A model generated the notes under the pieces. The model worked only from the letters and a program-made list of their open reading frames with translations, did not search any database and was not told the origin of the DNA. A stretch of 47,685 nt of DNA, taken from the NCBI RefSeq assembly GCF_030409305.1, contig NZ_JAUFPQ010000008.1, forward strand, positions 57,305 through 104,989, given 5' to 3'. Of this stretch, positions 1-14,265 are shown in pieces. Source of the stretch: Halomonas maura. Its GTDB lineage: Bacteria; Pseudomonadota; Gammaproteobacteria; Pseudomonadales; Halomonadaceae. The position numbers were made by a program, and so were the translations under genes. Each line of letters opens with the position of its first letter. Position 1 is the first letter of the stretch.

Positions 1-1063
<1,063 letters not shown>

Positions 1064-1156
1064 CAGAGCCACGCCCGTGAGGGGGCTCGCCCGGGATTAG
1101 CCCGAGCGGTAGCCCTGCCTGACAGGCGTCGGGGGTAGCCGACGGGCGACATTTCC

Positions 1157-1164
1157 TGTAATAT
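1157..1164 (+). promoter_or_regulatory. possible carA promoter -10 region
   Basis: TGTAATAT is the only AT-rich -10-like hexamer cluster in the dapB-carA gap. There is no convincing -35 (TAGCCG at 1136-1141 at best). It would start a transcript near 1171, just before the leader ORF and attenuator. Weak, inferred mainly from position. Confidence 0.3.
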
Positions 1165-1186
1165 CCCCAAAATTTTGGCCGGGCGC

Positions 1187-1336
1187 ATGGGCGAGAGCCC
1201 CCTCCGCTGCGCTTGTTGCTTCGGCCCCGCATTCCGAGCGAATGACAACAAGCGGGATGAAACCGGTCACCATCGGGTTTCGTCCCGCTTTTTTGCGGGC
1301 CGGCCATCCGGGGCCCGGCCCCGGAGTATTCCTTGA
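1187..1336 (+). CDS. putative carA leader ORF spanning the attenuator
   Basis: An ATG at 1187 opens a 49-codon frame ending in TGA at 1334-1336. It reads straight through the terminator hairpin at 1250-1294, 35 nt before carA begins. Its Shine-Dalgarno is weak (GGCCGGG). The layout is that of the E. coli pyrBI leader, where a ribosome translating a short ORF across the hairpin prevents termination when the polymerase pauses. The codons Cys-Ala-Cys-Cys-Phe near residue 8 are notable, but there is no run of arginine codons. Whether it is translated is unknown; a chance frame is the alternative. Confidence 0.3.
   Translation: MGESPLRCACCFGPAFRANDNKRDETGHHRVSSRFFAGRPSGARPRSIP
1210..1294 (+). terminator. 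carA attenuator: terminator with competing antiterminator
   Basis: The terminator stem pairs 1250-1264 with 1276-1290 (15 bp with one G.U pair) around an 11-nt loop and is followed by T's to 1294, a textbook intrinsic terminator inside the leader. An upstream segment, CGCTTGTTG (1210-1218), is exactly complementary to CAACAAGCG (1246-1254), which includes the first five bases of the terminator's 5' arm. The two structures are mutually exclusive. carA starts 76 nt after the T run. Transcription attenuation of carAB, probably by pyrimidines or arginine, is the inference. Confidence 0.7.
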
Positions 1337-1370
1337 CGAGCTGTCTCTTAAAACTTGGGAGGACGTTGCA

Positions 1371-2516
1371 TTGAACAGACCCGCGATACTGGCCTTGGAA
1401 GATGGCAGTGTGTTTCATGGCACCGCCATCGGCGCCGATGGGCAAACCAGCGGTGAGGTGGTGTTCAATACGGCCATGACGGGCTACCAGGAAATCCTTA
1501 CCGACCCCTCCTATACCCGCCAGATCGTCACCCTGACCTATCCGCACATCGGCAACACCGGCATCAATGCCGAGGATGTGGAATCCGGCGCCATCGCCGC
1601 CGCCGGCCTGGTGATCCGCGACCTGCCGCTGCTGGCCAGCAGCTTCCGCTCCGAGCAGACGCTGTCCGACTACCTGGCCGGCCAGAACGTGCTGGGCATC
1701 GCCGACATCGATACCCGCCGCCTGACCCGCCTGCTGCGCGACAAGGGCGCCCAGAACGGCGCCATCCTCGCCGGTGCCGACGCCGAGGGCGAGGACGCCG
1801 AGGCGCGCGCCCTCGAGGCCGCGCGGGCCTTCCCGGGGCTCAAGGGCATGGACCTGGCCAAGGTCGTCTCCTGCCAGTCGCCCTACCAGTGGTCCGAGGG
1901 CGAGTGGGCCCTGGGCGCCGGCTATGCCGACGCCGGCGCGACCGAGCGTCCCTATCACGTGGTCGCCTACGACTACGGGGTCAAGCGCAACATCCTGCGC
2001 ATGCTGGCCTCCCGCGGCTGCCGCCTGACCGTGGTGCCGGCCCAGACCCCGGCCAGCGAGGTCATGGCGCTGGCCCCGGACGGCATCTTCCTCTCCAACG
2101 GCCCCGGCGACCCGGAGCCCTGCGAGTACGCCATCGCCGCCATCCGCGAGCTGCTCGAGACCGGGGTGCCGATCTTCGGCATCTGCCTGGGCCACCAGCT
2201 GCTGGCGCTGGCCAGCGGGGCGAGCTCGGTGAAGATGAAGTTCGGCCACCACGGCGCCAACCACCCGGTGCAGGACCTCGACAGCGGCCAGGTGATGATC
2301 ACCAGCCAGAACCACGGCTTCGCCGCCGAGGAGTCGACGCTGCCCGAGACCCTGCGGGCCACCCATCGCTCGCTGTTCGACGGCACCCTGCAGGGCATCG
2401 AGCGCACCGACCGGCCGGCCTTCAGCTTCCAGGGCCATCCGGAGGCGAGCCCCGGCCCGCGGGACGTCGCGCCGCTGTTCGACCGCTTTATCGAGATGAT
2501 GAAGGCCAAGCGCTAA
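1371..2516 (+). CDS. carA: carbamoyl-phosphate synthase small subunit CarA
   Basis: CarA is the glutamine amidotransferase subunit of carbamoyl-phosphate synthetase. It hydrolyses glutamine and channels ammonia to CarB for arginine and pyrimidine synthesis. The 381-aa product has the N-terminal CPSase small-chain domain ([10 protein letters not shown] at the start) and a class I amidotransferase domain with the nucleophile in GICLGHQ (Cys about 272) and His in [11 protein letters not shown] near the C terminus. The start is TTG 1371: it follows GGGAGGA at 1358-1364, and the length equals the usual about 380 aa. The open frame extends in phase to 1242 through the attenuator, but that part shows no homology. 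Rare start codon and attenuator both suggest tight expression control. Confidence 0.96.
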   Translation: MNRPAILALEDGSVFHGTAIGADGQTSGEVVFNTAMTGYQEILTDPSYTRQIVTLTYPHIGNTGINAEDVESGAIAAAGLVIRDLPLLASSFRSEQTLSDYLAGQNVLGIADIDTRRLTRLLRDKGAQNGAILAGADAEGEDAEARALEAARAFPGLKGMDLAKVVSCQSPYQWSEGEWALGAGYADAGATERPYHVVAYDYGVKRNILRMLASRGCRLTVVPAQTPASEVMALAPDGIFLSNGPGDPEPCEYAIAAIRELLETGVPIFGICLGHQLLALASGASSVKMKFGHHGANHPVQDLDSGQVMITSQNHGFAAEESTLPETLRATHRSLFDGTLQGIERTDRPAFSFQGHPEASPGPRDVAPLFDRFIEMMKAKR

Positions 2517-2565
2517 GCGTCCGATCGTCGCCCCTCGTCCGTCACCTTATTTTGCGGGAAGCACC

Positions 2566-5792
<3,227 letters not shown>

Positions 5793-5796
<4 letters not shown>

Positions 5797-6269
5797 ACAA
5801 GGTCCCGATGACCGTCGTCGGTGAGCAGCGCCTTCGCAAGGAGCTCGAGGAGCTCAAGAGCGAGGCGCGCCCCAACGTGATCACCGCGATCGCCGAGGCT
5901 CGCGAGCACGGCGACCTCAAGGAGAACGCCGAGTACCATGCGGCCCGCGAGCAGCAGGGCTTCATCGAGGGGCGGATCCAGGAGATCGAGGGCAAGCTCT
6001 CCAATGCGCAGGTCATCGACGTCACCAAGCTGCCCAAGACCGGCAAGGTGATCTTCGGCGTGACCGTGGAGCTGATCAACCTGGAGACCGACGATGAGGT
6101 GGCCTACCGCATCGTCGGCGAGGACGAGGCCGACATCAAGGCCGGGCGGATCTCCGTCACCTCGCCCATCGCCCGCGCCCTGATCGGCAAGGAAGAGGGT
6201 GATGTGGTGCTGGTGCGCACCCCGGGGGGCGATGTCGAGTACGAGATCTCGGGCGTCGAGCACCTGTAG
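5793..6269 (+). CDS. greA: transcription elongation factor GreA
   Basis: GreA enters the secondary channel of backtracked RNA polymerase and stimulates cleavage of the 3' end of the transcript. The protein is 158 aa, the same as E. coli GreA. An N-terminal antiparallel coiled coil (residues 1-75) bears the acidic tip [14 protein letters not shown], whose Asp and Glu help place the catalytic metal, and a C-terminal FKBP-like domain follows. ATG 5793 overlaps the carB stop by four bases, indicating translational coupling; upstream AGGAG is at 5781-5785. A strong terminator follows at 6304. Confidence 0.98.
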
Positions 6270-6303
6270 CCCTTCGGGCAGCCGTAAGCCATGAGCTGTA
6301 AGA

Positions 6304-6340
6304 AAACACCCCCGAGGCAGAGCCTCGGGGGTGTTTCGGT
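6304..6340. terminator. bidirectional terminator between greA and yhbY
   Basis: A perfect 15-bp inverted repeat (6304-6318 with 6322-6336) around a 3-nt AGA loop has T's after it on the plus strand and A's before it, so it can end greA rightward and yhbY leftward. Confidence 0.9.
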
Positions 6341-6385
6341 TTGACTTGCGGCTTGACGCTTACAGTTCGCGCGAAGCGCGGTGGC

Positions 6386-6712
6386 TTAGCGCCGGCCGTG
6401 GTGCGCCTCGAAGCGCTTGATGTTGGAGAGCTTCGGGTTGCCCCTGGGGTTGTGGCGGTAGAGCAGGGCGACCTTGCCGATCGACTGCACCAGTTCGCCG
6501 CCGCTCGCCGCGACCAGCTCGTCGAGCATGGCGGTGCGGTCGTCGCGCTCGGGCAGTGCCAGCTTGACCTTGACCAGCTCGTGGTCGGAGAGGGCCCGGT
6601 CCAGCTCGGCGATCACGCCCTCGGAGAGGCCGTTCTCGGAGACCGTGACCACGGGGTCGAGGTGGTGCCCGATGCTGCGGAATGCTTTCTTTTGTGCCTG
6701 TGACAAGCTCAT
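6386..6712 (-). CDS. yhbY: ribosome assembly RNA-binding protein YhbY
   Basis: A 108-aa CRM-domain protein that binds pre-50S ribosomal particles in homologues. The sequence shows the YhbY pattern: [20 protein letters not shown] at the N terminus, the [14 protein letters not shown] helix, and the basic C-terminal stretch [17 protein letters not shown]. The ATG at 6712 gives MSLSQAQ and the family length of about 97-108 aa; an in-frame upstream ATG at 6748 would add 12 residues without homology. It is divergent from rlmE, also an rRNA-maturation gene, the arrangement seen widely in gammaproteobacteria. Confidence 0.95.
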   Translation of the reverse strand: MSLSQAQKKAFRSIGHHLDPVVTVSENGLSEGVIAELDRALSDHELVKVKLALPERDDRTAMLDELVAASGGELVQSIGKVALLYRHNPRGNPKLSNIKRFEAHHGRR

Positions 6713-6894
6713 GGTATCTTGCTTCTTCCCGGTTGGCGCGCAGCGCACATGGTACGGTGATTCGCGCCGCGGCGAAAGCGCGGCCAGCCTCGCCGGCCTC
6801 CCGTTACCCCGGGCCCGCAGGTCAGCACCCCTCCCAGGTCCATTCCGGAAACCGCTCGACCGCCTGTCATCCAGGACCCTTCACAGGTGATGCC

Positions 6895-7548
6895 GTGGCA
6901 CGTTCCCAAGATTCCCGCCCCAAGCGGCGCGGCGCCAGCAAGAGCAGCGCCGGCTGGCTGAAGGAGCACTTCGACGACCGTTATGTGCAGCAGAGCTGGC
7001 AGGATGGCTATCGCAGCCGCGCCAGCTACAAGCTGCTGGCCCTGGACGAGAAGGACAAGCTGCTGCGCCCCGGCATGACGGTGATCGACCTGGGCGCCGC
7101 CCCCGGCGGCTGGAGCCAGGTAGCCGCCGAGCGGGTCGGCGACGCCGGCCTGGTCATCGCCTCCGACCTCCTCGAGATGGATGCCCTGGCCGGTGTCGAG
7201 TTCGTCCAGGGCGATTTCACCGAGGACAGCGTGCTCGAGGCGATCCTCGCCCGGCTCGAAGATCGCTCGGTGGACCTTGTGATGTCGGACATGGCCCCCA
7301 ATATGAGTGGCATGGCCGCCATCGACCAGCCCCAGGCGATGTACCTGGTGGAGCTGGCCCTGGACCTGGCGCGCCAGACCCTGTCCCCCGGTGGCGCCTT
7401 CCTGGCCAAGGTCTTCCAGGGCGAAGGGTTCGACGCCTACCTCAAGGAGTTGCGCAGCGACTTCACGCGGGTGGTGACCCGCAAGCCGGAGGCCTCCCGC
7501 GCCCGGTCGCGGGAGGTCTACCTGCTGGCGGAGGGGTTTCGCGGCTGA
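6895..7548 (+). CDS. rlmE: 23S rRNA 2'-O-ribose U2552 methyltransferase RlmE
   Basis: RlmE (FtsJ/RrmJ) methylates the 2'-OH of U2552 in the A-loop of 23S rRNA using S-adenosylmethionine, a late step of 50S maturation. The 217-aa protein has the SAM motif [15 protein letters not shown] and the catalytic K-D-K-E residues: Lys in RASYKLL, Asp in [10 protein letters not shown], Lys in FLAKVFQG and Glu in REVYLL. GTG 6895 was chosen because it gives the usual length (E. coli has 209 aa) and follows AGGTGA; the open frame extends into the yhbY start region but the extra residues look non-coding. It sits upstream of ftsH as in E. coli. Confidence 0.96.
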   Translation: MARSQDSRPKRRGASKSSAGWLKEHFDDRYVQQSWQDGYRSRASYKLLALDEKDKLLRPGMTVIDLGAAPGGWSQVAAERVGDAGLVIASDLLEMDALAGVEFVQGDFTEDSVLEAILARLEDRSVDLVMSDMAPNMSGMAAIDQPQAMYLVELALDLARQTLSPGGAFLAKVFQGEGFDAYLKELRSDFTRVVTRKPEASRARSREVYLLAEGFRG

Positions 7549-7768
7549 GCCGGTGGCCTGGCGCGGCCGCCGGGGCTGCCCCGTCGGCTCGATAGTCACA
7601 GGCTAACGGTTCGATGGCCGGACACGACGGCGTGTCTGTGTCACAGTGAATGCCATAGCCACGGGTGGGCCCGACCCGCCCCCATGCTGGCTGAACATGT
7701 GCTGCTGATGTAGTGTCGAAAGCATCAGGCGTGTTCGGCCGACAGATTCTTGCAATGAGGGTAGTCCC
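7549..7768. other. rlmE-ftsH intergenic region, no clear feature
   Basis: This 220-nt gap holds the ftsH ribosome binding site (GAGGG at 7757-7761). I found no convincing terminator, and no hexamer pair I would defend as a heat-shock or housekeeping promoter. Confidence 0.6.
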
Positions 7769-9751
<1,983 letters not shown>

Positions 9752-9771
9752 CCCGCCGCGACGTGACCATC

Positions 9772-9790
9772 GGGCGCCCTGCGGGGCGCC
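9772..9790 (+). other. GC-rich hairpin between ftsH and folP
   Basis: GGCGCC at 9773-9778 pairs with GGCGCC at 9785-9790. No T-run follows, so at most it is a pause or partial terminator. Confidence 0.3.
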
Positions 9791-9847
9791 TTCGCCGTGG
9801 AGAGGGTCGCCCGGCCCTCGCCCCTCACGACAGCCTTCAGGACGACG

Positions 9848-10711
9848 ATGCACACCACACCCGCGACACCGCTGCCCTGTGGCCGGCACCGGCTCGATCT
9901 CTCCTTTCCCCGCGTGATGGGGATCCTCAACGTCACCCCCGACTCCTTCTCCGATGGCGGCCGCCACGTGGTCCTCGACGACGCCCTACGTCGCGCCGAG
10001 CAGATGCTGGCCGAGGGCGCCGCCATCATCGACGTGGGGGGGGAGTCCACCCGGCCCGGCGCCGCGCCGGTCTCCACCGAGCAGGAGCTGGATCGCGTGG
10101 TGCCGGTGGTGGAGGCCCTGGTGAGCGAGCTCGATGCCCTCGTCTCGGTGGATACCAGCACCCCCGAGGTGATGCGCGAGGCCTCGCTCAAGGGGGCGGG
10201 GATGATCAACGACGTGCGCAACCTGCGCCGCGACGGCGCCATGAAGGCGGCCGCCACCAGTGGCCTGCCGGTATGCCTGATGCACATGCTCGGCGAGCCG
10301 GGCGACATGCAGGACGCGCCCCGCTATGATCGCCCGGTGGAGGAGGCGGTGGCCGACTTCCTGGCGCAGCGTATCGCCGACTGCGAGGCCTCGGGGCTGC
10401 GCCGCGAGCGCCTGCTCCTCGACCCCGGCTTCGGCTTCGCCAAGACCGTCGAGCACAACCTGCGCCTGCTCCATCATATGCATCACCTGGAGCGCCTCGG
10501 CCTGCCGCTGCTGGTGGGCATGTCCCGCAAGAGCATGATCGGCAAGGTGCTGGACCGGCCGGTGGAGGAACGCCTGCCCGGTGGCCTGGCGCTTGCCGCG
10601 CTGGCGGTGGAGCGGGGCGCACGAATCCTGCGCGTCCACGACGTGGGCCCCCACGTGGACGCGGTGAACATGACCTGGGCCGTCCTCAAGGAAGGGTTCG
10701 AGAATGAGTAG
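9848..10711 (+). CDS. folP: dihydropteroate synthase FolP
   Basis: FolP condenses p-aminobenzoate with 6-hydroxymethyl-dihydropterin pyrophosphate, the sulfonamide-sensitive step of folate synthesis. The 287-aa TIM-barrel protein carries both family signatures: [15 protein letters not shown] near residue 24 and [13 protein letters not shown] near 60, plus DPGFGFAKT and the C-terminal RVHDV. ATG 9848 has AGGA at 9839-9842 and yields the usual length; the frame stays open upstream without homology. It overlaps glmM by 8 nt, so the two are translationally coupled. folK, for the preceding pathway step, is also in this window at 27 kb. Confidence 0.97.
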   Translation: MHTTPATPLPCGRHRLDLSFPRVMGILNVTPDSFSDGGRHVVLDDALRRAEQMLAEGAAIIDVGGESTRPGAAPVSTEQELDRVVPVVEALVSELDALVSVDTSTPEVMREASLKGAGMINDVRNLRRDGAMKAAATSGLPVCLMHMLGEPGDMQDAPRYDRPVEEAVADFLAQRIADCEASGLRRERLLLDPGFGFAKTVEHNLRLLHHMHHLERLGLPLLVGMSRKSMIGKVLDRPVEERLPGGLALAALAVERGARILRVHDVGPHVDAVNMTWAVLKEGFENE

Positions 10712-12053
10712 ACGCTATTTCGGTACCGACGGGATCCGCGGCACGGTGGGCGAGGCGCCCATCACCCCCGACTTCATGCTCAAGCTGGGCTGGGCCACCG
10801 GCCGGGTGCTGGCCCGCGAGTCGGGACAGGCCCGGGTGCTGATCGGCAAGGACACGCGGATCTCCGGCTACATGTTCGAGTCGGCCCTGGAGGCCGGGCT
10901 GTCCGCCGCCGGCGTCGACGTCATCCTGCTCGGCCCGATGCCCACCCCGGCGATCGCCTACCTGACCCGCACCTTCCGCGCCGATGCCGGCATCGTCATC
11001 TCGGCCTCCCACAACCCCTTCGCCGACAACGGCATCAAGTTCTTCTCCGCCGAGGGGGTCAAGCTGGCCGATGCCGTCGAGGCCGACATCGAGTCGATGC
11101 TCGACGAGCCGCTGACCACCGTGGCGCCGGATGCCCTGGGCAAGGCCAAGCGGGTGGACGACGCCGCCGGCCGCTACATCGAGTTCTGCAAGTCGACCCT
11201 CCCCGAGCGGGTCAGCCTGCACGGCCTGAAGATGGTCATCGACTGCGCCCACGGCGCCACCTACCACATCGCGCCCAGCGTGTTCCGCGAGCTGGGCGCC
11301 CAGGTCAGCGTGATCGGCGCCGCACCGGATGGCCTCAACATCAACCATGAGGTGGGCTCCACCCATCCCACCGCGCTGCGCGCCGCGGTCATCCAGCGGG
11401 GCGCCGACCTGGGGGTGGCCTTCGATGGCGACGGCGACCGGGTGCTGATGGTCGACGCCGGCGGCCGCGAGATCGACGGTGACGACATCCTCTACCTGAT
11501 CGCCCGGGACCGCCATGGCCGGGGCGACCTGGGCGGCGGGGTGGTCGGCACCCTGATGAGCAACTTCGGCCTGGCCGCGGCGCTGGAGGCCATGGCGATC
11601 CCCTTCGAGCGGGCCAAGGTCGGTGACCGCTACGTCATGGAGCGCCTGGCGGCCAACGGCTGGCAACTGGGCGGCGAGTCCTCCGGGCATATCGTCTGCG
11701 GCCATGTGCAGACCACCGGCGACGGCATCGTCTCCGCGCTGCAGGTGCTGTCGATCATGGTGCGCGAGGGGCGGCCGCTGGGCGAGCTGCTGGCCGGCCT
11801 GGAGAAGGCGCCGCAGATGCTGGTCAATGTGCGCCTGAGCCCGGGCGCCGACGCCAAGTCGCTGATGGAGGCCCCCTCGCTGAAGTCGGCCGTGGCGGCG
11901 GTGGAGGCCGAGCTGGGCGACCAGGGACGGGTGCTGCTGCGACCCTCCGGCACCGAGCCGCTGATCCGGGTGATGGTCGAGGGACGCCCCCACCTGGACG
12001 TGGGCGGCCTGGCGCGTCGCCTGGCCGATGACGTCCGGGGGCTGCTGTCCTGA
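10704..12053 (+). CDS. glmM: phosphoglucosamine mutase GlmM
   Basis: GlmM converts glucosamine-6-phosphate to glucosamine-1-phosphate on the way to UDP-GlcNAc for peptidoglycan and lipopolysaccharide. The 449-aa alpha-D-phosphohexomutase starts with [11 protein letters not shown]. Its active-site phosphoserine is Ser102 in VISASHNPF, its metal-binding loop is FDGDGDRV, its sugar-binding loop is GGESSGHI, and its phosphate-binding loop is [12 protein letters not shown] near the C terminus. The start is within folP (8-nt overlap), and folP-glmM is a conserved pair in gammaproteobacteria. Confidence 0.98.
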   Translation: MSRRYFGTDGIRGTVGEAPITPDFMLKLGWATGRVLARESGQARVLIGKDTRISGYMFESALEAGLSAAGVDVILLGPMPTPAIAYLTRTFRADAGIVISASHNPFADNGIKFFSAEGVKLADAVEADIESMLDEPLTTVAPDALGKAKRVDDAAGRYIEFCKSTLPERVSLHGLKMVIDCAHGATYHIAPSVFRELGAQVSVIGAAPDGLNINHEVGSTHPTALRAAVIQRGADLGVAFDGDGDRVLMVDAGGREIDGDDILYLIARDRHGRGDLGGGVVGTLMSNFGLAAALEAMAIPFERAKVGDRYVMERLAANGWQLGGESSGHIVCGHVQTTGDGIVSALQVLSIMVREGRPLGELLAGLEKAPQMLVNVRLSPGADAKSLMEAPSLKSAVAAVEAELGDQGRVLLRPSGTEPLIRVMVEGRPHLDVGGLARRLADDVRGLLS

Positions 12054-12060
12054 GCCCCGG

Positions 12061-12087
12061 TTGTCTTGACAGGGCCGCTCCTATACC
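12061..12087 (+). promoter_or_regulatory. possible tpiA-secG promoter
   Basis: Between glmM and tpiA lie TTGTCT (12061-12066) and TATACC (12082-12087) with a short 15-bp spacer. A perfect TTGACA is at 12066-12071 but has no good -10 at 16-18 bp. A promoter here is plausible but its exact elements are uncertain. Confidence 0.35.
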
Positions 12088-12117
12088 ATTCCGCTCCACC
12101 TTGAAAGAGGAACCTCC

Positions 12118-12867
12118 ATGCCTACGCCGCTGATCGCCGGTAACTGGAAGATGAACGGATCCCTGACCCTGGTCGAGGACTTCGGCCGGGCCTTCGCCGA
12201 TGCCGACCTGCCGGAAGGCGTGGAGGTGGCGCTGATGGTGCCCTTTCCCTACCTGCAGGCCGCCGGTCGGGCCTTCGACGGCACGCGGCTGGCCCTCGGC
12301 GCCCAGACGCTCAGCGACCAGCCCGCCGGGGCCTTCACCGGCGAGGTCAGCGGCGAGATGCTCCGCGAGCTCGGCACCGGCCTGGTGCTGGTGGGGCACT
12401 CCGAGCGGCGGACCCTGTTCGGCGAGGACGACGCTGCGGTGCTGGCCCGGGTGCGGGCCGCCCTGGCCGTGGGTCTGACGCCGGTGCTGTGCCTCGGCGA
12501 GACCCTCGAGGAGCGCGATGCCGAACGCACCGAGGCGGTGGTGCTCGGCCAGCTCGAGGCGGTGTGCGATGCGCTGGCGGCCGACGAGCGAGCCCGCCTG
12601 GTGATCGCCTACGAGCCGGTGTGGGCGATCGGCACCGGTCGCACCGCGACGCCGCAACAGGCTCAGGCGGTACACGGCGCCATCCGTGCACGCCTGGCGG
12701 CCTACGACGCCGGCCTCGCCGAGGGCATGCAGGTGCTCTACGGTGGCAGCATGAAGGCCGCCAACGCCGCCGAGCTACTCGCCCAGCCGGACATCGACGG
12801 CGGCCTGGTGGGCGGCGCGTCCCTTCAGGTCGACGATTTTCTAGCCATTTGTCAGTCAGCAGGTTGA
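12118..12867 (+). CDS. tpiA: triosephosphate isomerase TpiA
   Basis: TpiA interconverts dihydroxyacetone phosphate and glyceraldehyde-3-phosphate in glycolysis and gluconeogenesis. The 249-aa TIM barrel has the catalytic Lys11 in AGNWKMNG, the His in VGHSERR, the catalytic Glu in AYEPVWAIGTG, and the phosphate-binding YGGSMKAAN. The start has GAGG upstream (12106-12109) and the length is standard. Only 4 nt separate its stop from secG, so the two are translated from one message, a gene pair common to Pseudomonas and Halomonas. Confidence 0.98.
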   Translation: MPTPLIAGNWKMNGSLTLVEDFGRAFADADLPEGVEVALMVPFPYLQAAGRAFDGTRLALGAQTLSDQPAGAFTGEVSGEMLRELGTGLVLVGHSERRTLFGEDDAAVLARVRAALAVGLTPVLCLGETLEERDAERTEAVVLGQLEAVCDALAADERARLVIAYEPVWAIGTGRTATPQQAQAVHGAIRARLAAYDAGLAEGMQVLYGGSMKAANAAELLAQPDIDGGLVGGASLQVDDFLAICQSAG

Positions 12868-12871
12868 ATCC

Positions 12872-13234
12872 ATGCAAGTTGCCATTCTCATGATCCACGT
12901 GGCGATCGCCATCGCCCTGGTCGTCCTGATCCTGCTGCAGCAGGGCAAGGGCGCCGATGCCGGTGCCTCCTTCGGCGGCGGGGCTTCCCAGACCGTGTTC
13001 GGCTCGCGGGGCAGCGGCAGCTTCCTGTCGCGCGCCACCGGCGTGCTGGCCGCGGCCTTCTTCGCTACCTCCCTGACCCTGGCCTACTTCGCCTCCCAGG
13101 CCGGCCAGGCGCCGGAGGAAGCGGGCATTCCCGATGCCGAACTGATCGAGCAGCAGAATGCCGTGCCGACCCTTGACGACAAGGGCAACGGTATGGATAA
13201 TGCAGCGCCAGTGCTGGAGGAAAGCGGCAACTGA
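12872..13234 (+). CDS. secG: preprotein translocase subunit SecG
   Basis: SecG is the small inner-membrane subunit of the SecYEG channel that assists SecA-driven protein export. The 120-aa protein has two hydrophobic segments (about residues 4-22 and 52-72), separated by the conserved polar loop LQQGKGADAGASFGGGAS, and an acidic C-terminal tail slightly longer than in E. coli (110 aa). It is 4 nt after tpiA and 24 nt before the tRNA-Leu gene, so the tRNA may be cut from the tpiA-secG transcript as well as made from its own promoter. Confidence 0.96.
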   Translation: MQVAILMIHVAIAIALVVLILLQQGKGADAGASFGGGASQTVFGSRGSGSFLSRATGVLAAAFFATSLTLAYFASQAGQAPEEAGIPDAELIEQQNAVPTLDDKGNGMDNAAPVLEESGN

Positions 13235-13258
13235 GTCGCGAATCCGGCCTCCCCTGAT

Positions 13259-13345
13259 GCCGAAGTGGTGGAATTGGTAGACACGCTATCTTGAGGGGGT
13301 AGTGACCTTACGGTCGTGCGGGTTCAAGTCCCGCCTTCGGCACCA
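13259..13345 (+). tRNA. leuU: tRNA-Leu (GAG anticodon)
   Basis: A complete 87-nt class II tRNA. The acceptor GCCGAAG (13259-13265) pairs with CTTCGGC (13335-13341), followed by encoded ACCA (13342-13345). The anticodon loop is TTGAGGG (13291-13297) with anticodon GAG at 13293-13295, closed by CTATC/GGTAG with one G.U pair. A short variable arm and GTTCAAG T-loop follow. Position between secG and the fMet tRNA matches E. coli leuU and Pseudomonas. It reads CUC/CUU leucine codons. Confidence 0.97.
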
Positions 13346-13346
13346 T

Positions 13347-13389
13347 TTGAAGCCGGCACGGTGATGCTCACCAGGCGCCGGACCTTCAA
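13347..13389 (+). other. three-tier hairpin after tRNA-Leu
   Basis: A 43-nt imperfect hairpin directly follows the tRNA CCA end: TTGAAG (13347) with CTTCAA (13384), CCGGC (13353) with GCCGG (13377), and GGTGA (13360) with TCACC (13368), with TGC at the tip and small internal loops. No U-tract follows, so it is likelier a processing or 3'-end-protecting structure than an intrinsic terminator. Confidence 0.6.
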
Positions 13390-13420
13390 CAGCAGGATTG
13401 GCGGAGCGGTGCTTTGTCTC

Positions 13421-13449
13421 TTGACGCAAGAGTCAGGCAGGCATACAAT
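13421..13449 (+). promoter_or_regulatory. sigma-70 promoter of the tRNA-fMet / rimP-nusA-infB operon
   Basis: TTGACG (13421-13426), a 17-bp spacer and TACAAT (13444-13449) form a near-consensus promoter. It predicts a start near 13456, about 10 nt before the mature fMet tRNA. Confidence 0.88.
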
Positions 13450-13465
13450 CACCGACCTAGATTGA

Positions 13466-13542
<77 letters not shown>

Positions 13543-13611
13543 TCTTCGAGGCAGGCATGCAGGTGTTTTCGGGGCATGTCAGAGAGCCGAAGTGGTATAC
13601 AGGTTTCTTGT

Positions 13612-13640
13612 AAAAGCCCCTTCCTGTGAAGGGGCTTTTT
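13612..13640 (+). terminator. intrinsic terminator between tRNA-fMet and rimP
   Basis: AAAAGCCCCTTC (13612-13623) pairs with GAAGGGGCTTTT (13628-13639) around a 4-nt loop and ends in five T's. In E. coli the equivalent site in the metY-nusA leader is partly read through. Confidence 0.9.
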
Positions 13641-13763
13641 GTTAGCGGCCAGCCCGCCGGTCGATATCGGCGACGCTGATCCGGGCAACGCCAATCAGCC
13701 ACCTGACTTTCCTGTTCACTCCCGGCCAGGTGCCTGATGCAACGGCTGTAGGAGCTTTCTTCC

Positions 13764-14225
13764 GTGGCAATCAAGGATGCTGCGCTACATGCGCTGATCG
13801 AACCGGTGGTCTCGGCCATGGGCTTCGAGCTGTGGGGCATCGACTACCTGTCCCAGGGTAAACATTCCCGCCTGGTGATCTATATCGATCACCCGGACGG
13901 GGTGAGCGTGGATGATTGCGCCGACGTCAGTCGCCAGGTCAGCGCGGTGTTCGATGTCGAGGACCCCATCGCCGGCGAGTACCGGCTCGAGGTCTCCTCC
14001 CCGGGCATGGACCGGCCGCTGTTCACTCTCGAGCAGTTCGAACGCTACGCCGGTCATGTGGTGGCCGTGAAGCTGCGCGTGCCCTTCGACGGGCGGCGCA
14101 AGTTCCAGGGCCTGCTGGCCGGTATCGAGGGCGACGAGGTGCTGCTGCAACTCGACGGCGAGGAATATTGCTTTCCCATCGAGAGCATCGACCAGGCGCG
14201 GGTCGTACCGCAGTTCGGTCAGTGA
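13764..14225 (+). CDS. rimP: ribosome maturation factor RimP
   Basis: RimP binds free 30S subunits and helps pseudoknot formation and S12 assembly in 16S rRNA. The 153-aa protein has the N-terminal alpha/beta domain ([39 protein letters not shown]) and a C-terminal SH3-like barrel. The start is GTG 13764, preceded by TAGGAGC at 13749-13755; the length matches E. coli (150 aa). It is the first protein gene of the rimP-nusA-infB-rbfA-truB operon, 40 nt before nusA. The 123 nt after the upstream terminator show no obvious promoter of their own. Confidence 0.96.
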   Translation: MAIKDAALHALIEPVVSAMGFELWGIDYLSQGKHSRLVIYIDHPDGVSVDDCADVSRQVSAVFDVEDPIAGEYRLEVSSPGMDRPLFTLEQFERYAGHVVAVKLRVPFDGRRKFQGLLAGIEGDEVLLQLDGEEYCFPIESIDQARVVPQFGQ

Positions 14226-14265
14226 GGTCGGTGCTAAAGGACGGGTTTTCTGGTGAGGCTAAGGC

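Noticed and set aside
1242..1370. N-terminal extension of CarA from the ATG at 1242
   Set aside because: It is in frame but translates the attenuator hairpin, has no family similarity, and the TTG at 1371 has the proper ribosome site and length.
12066..12094. Consensus promoter from the perfect TTGACA before tpiA
   Set aside because: No -10-like hexamer is found 16-18 bp downstream; the AT-rich TATACC is too close.
13586..13600. Partial copy of the tRNA-Leu 5' end (GCCGAAGTGGT) after the fMet tRNA
   Set aside because: Only about 11 nt match and there is no acceptor or anticodon arm; probably chance or a very old remnant.
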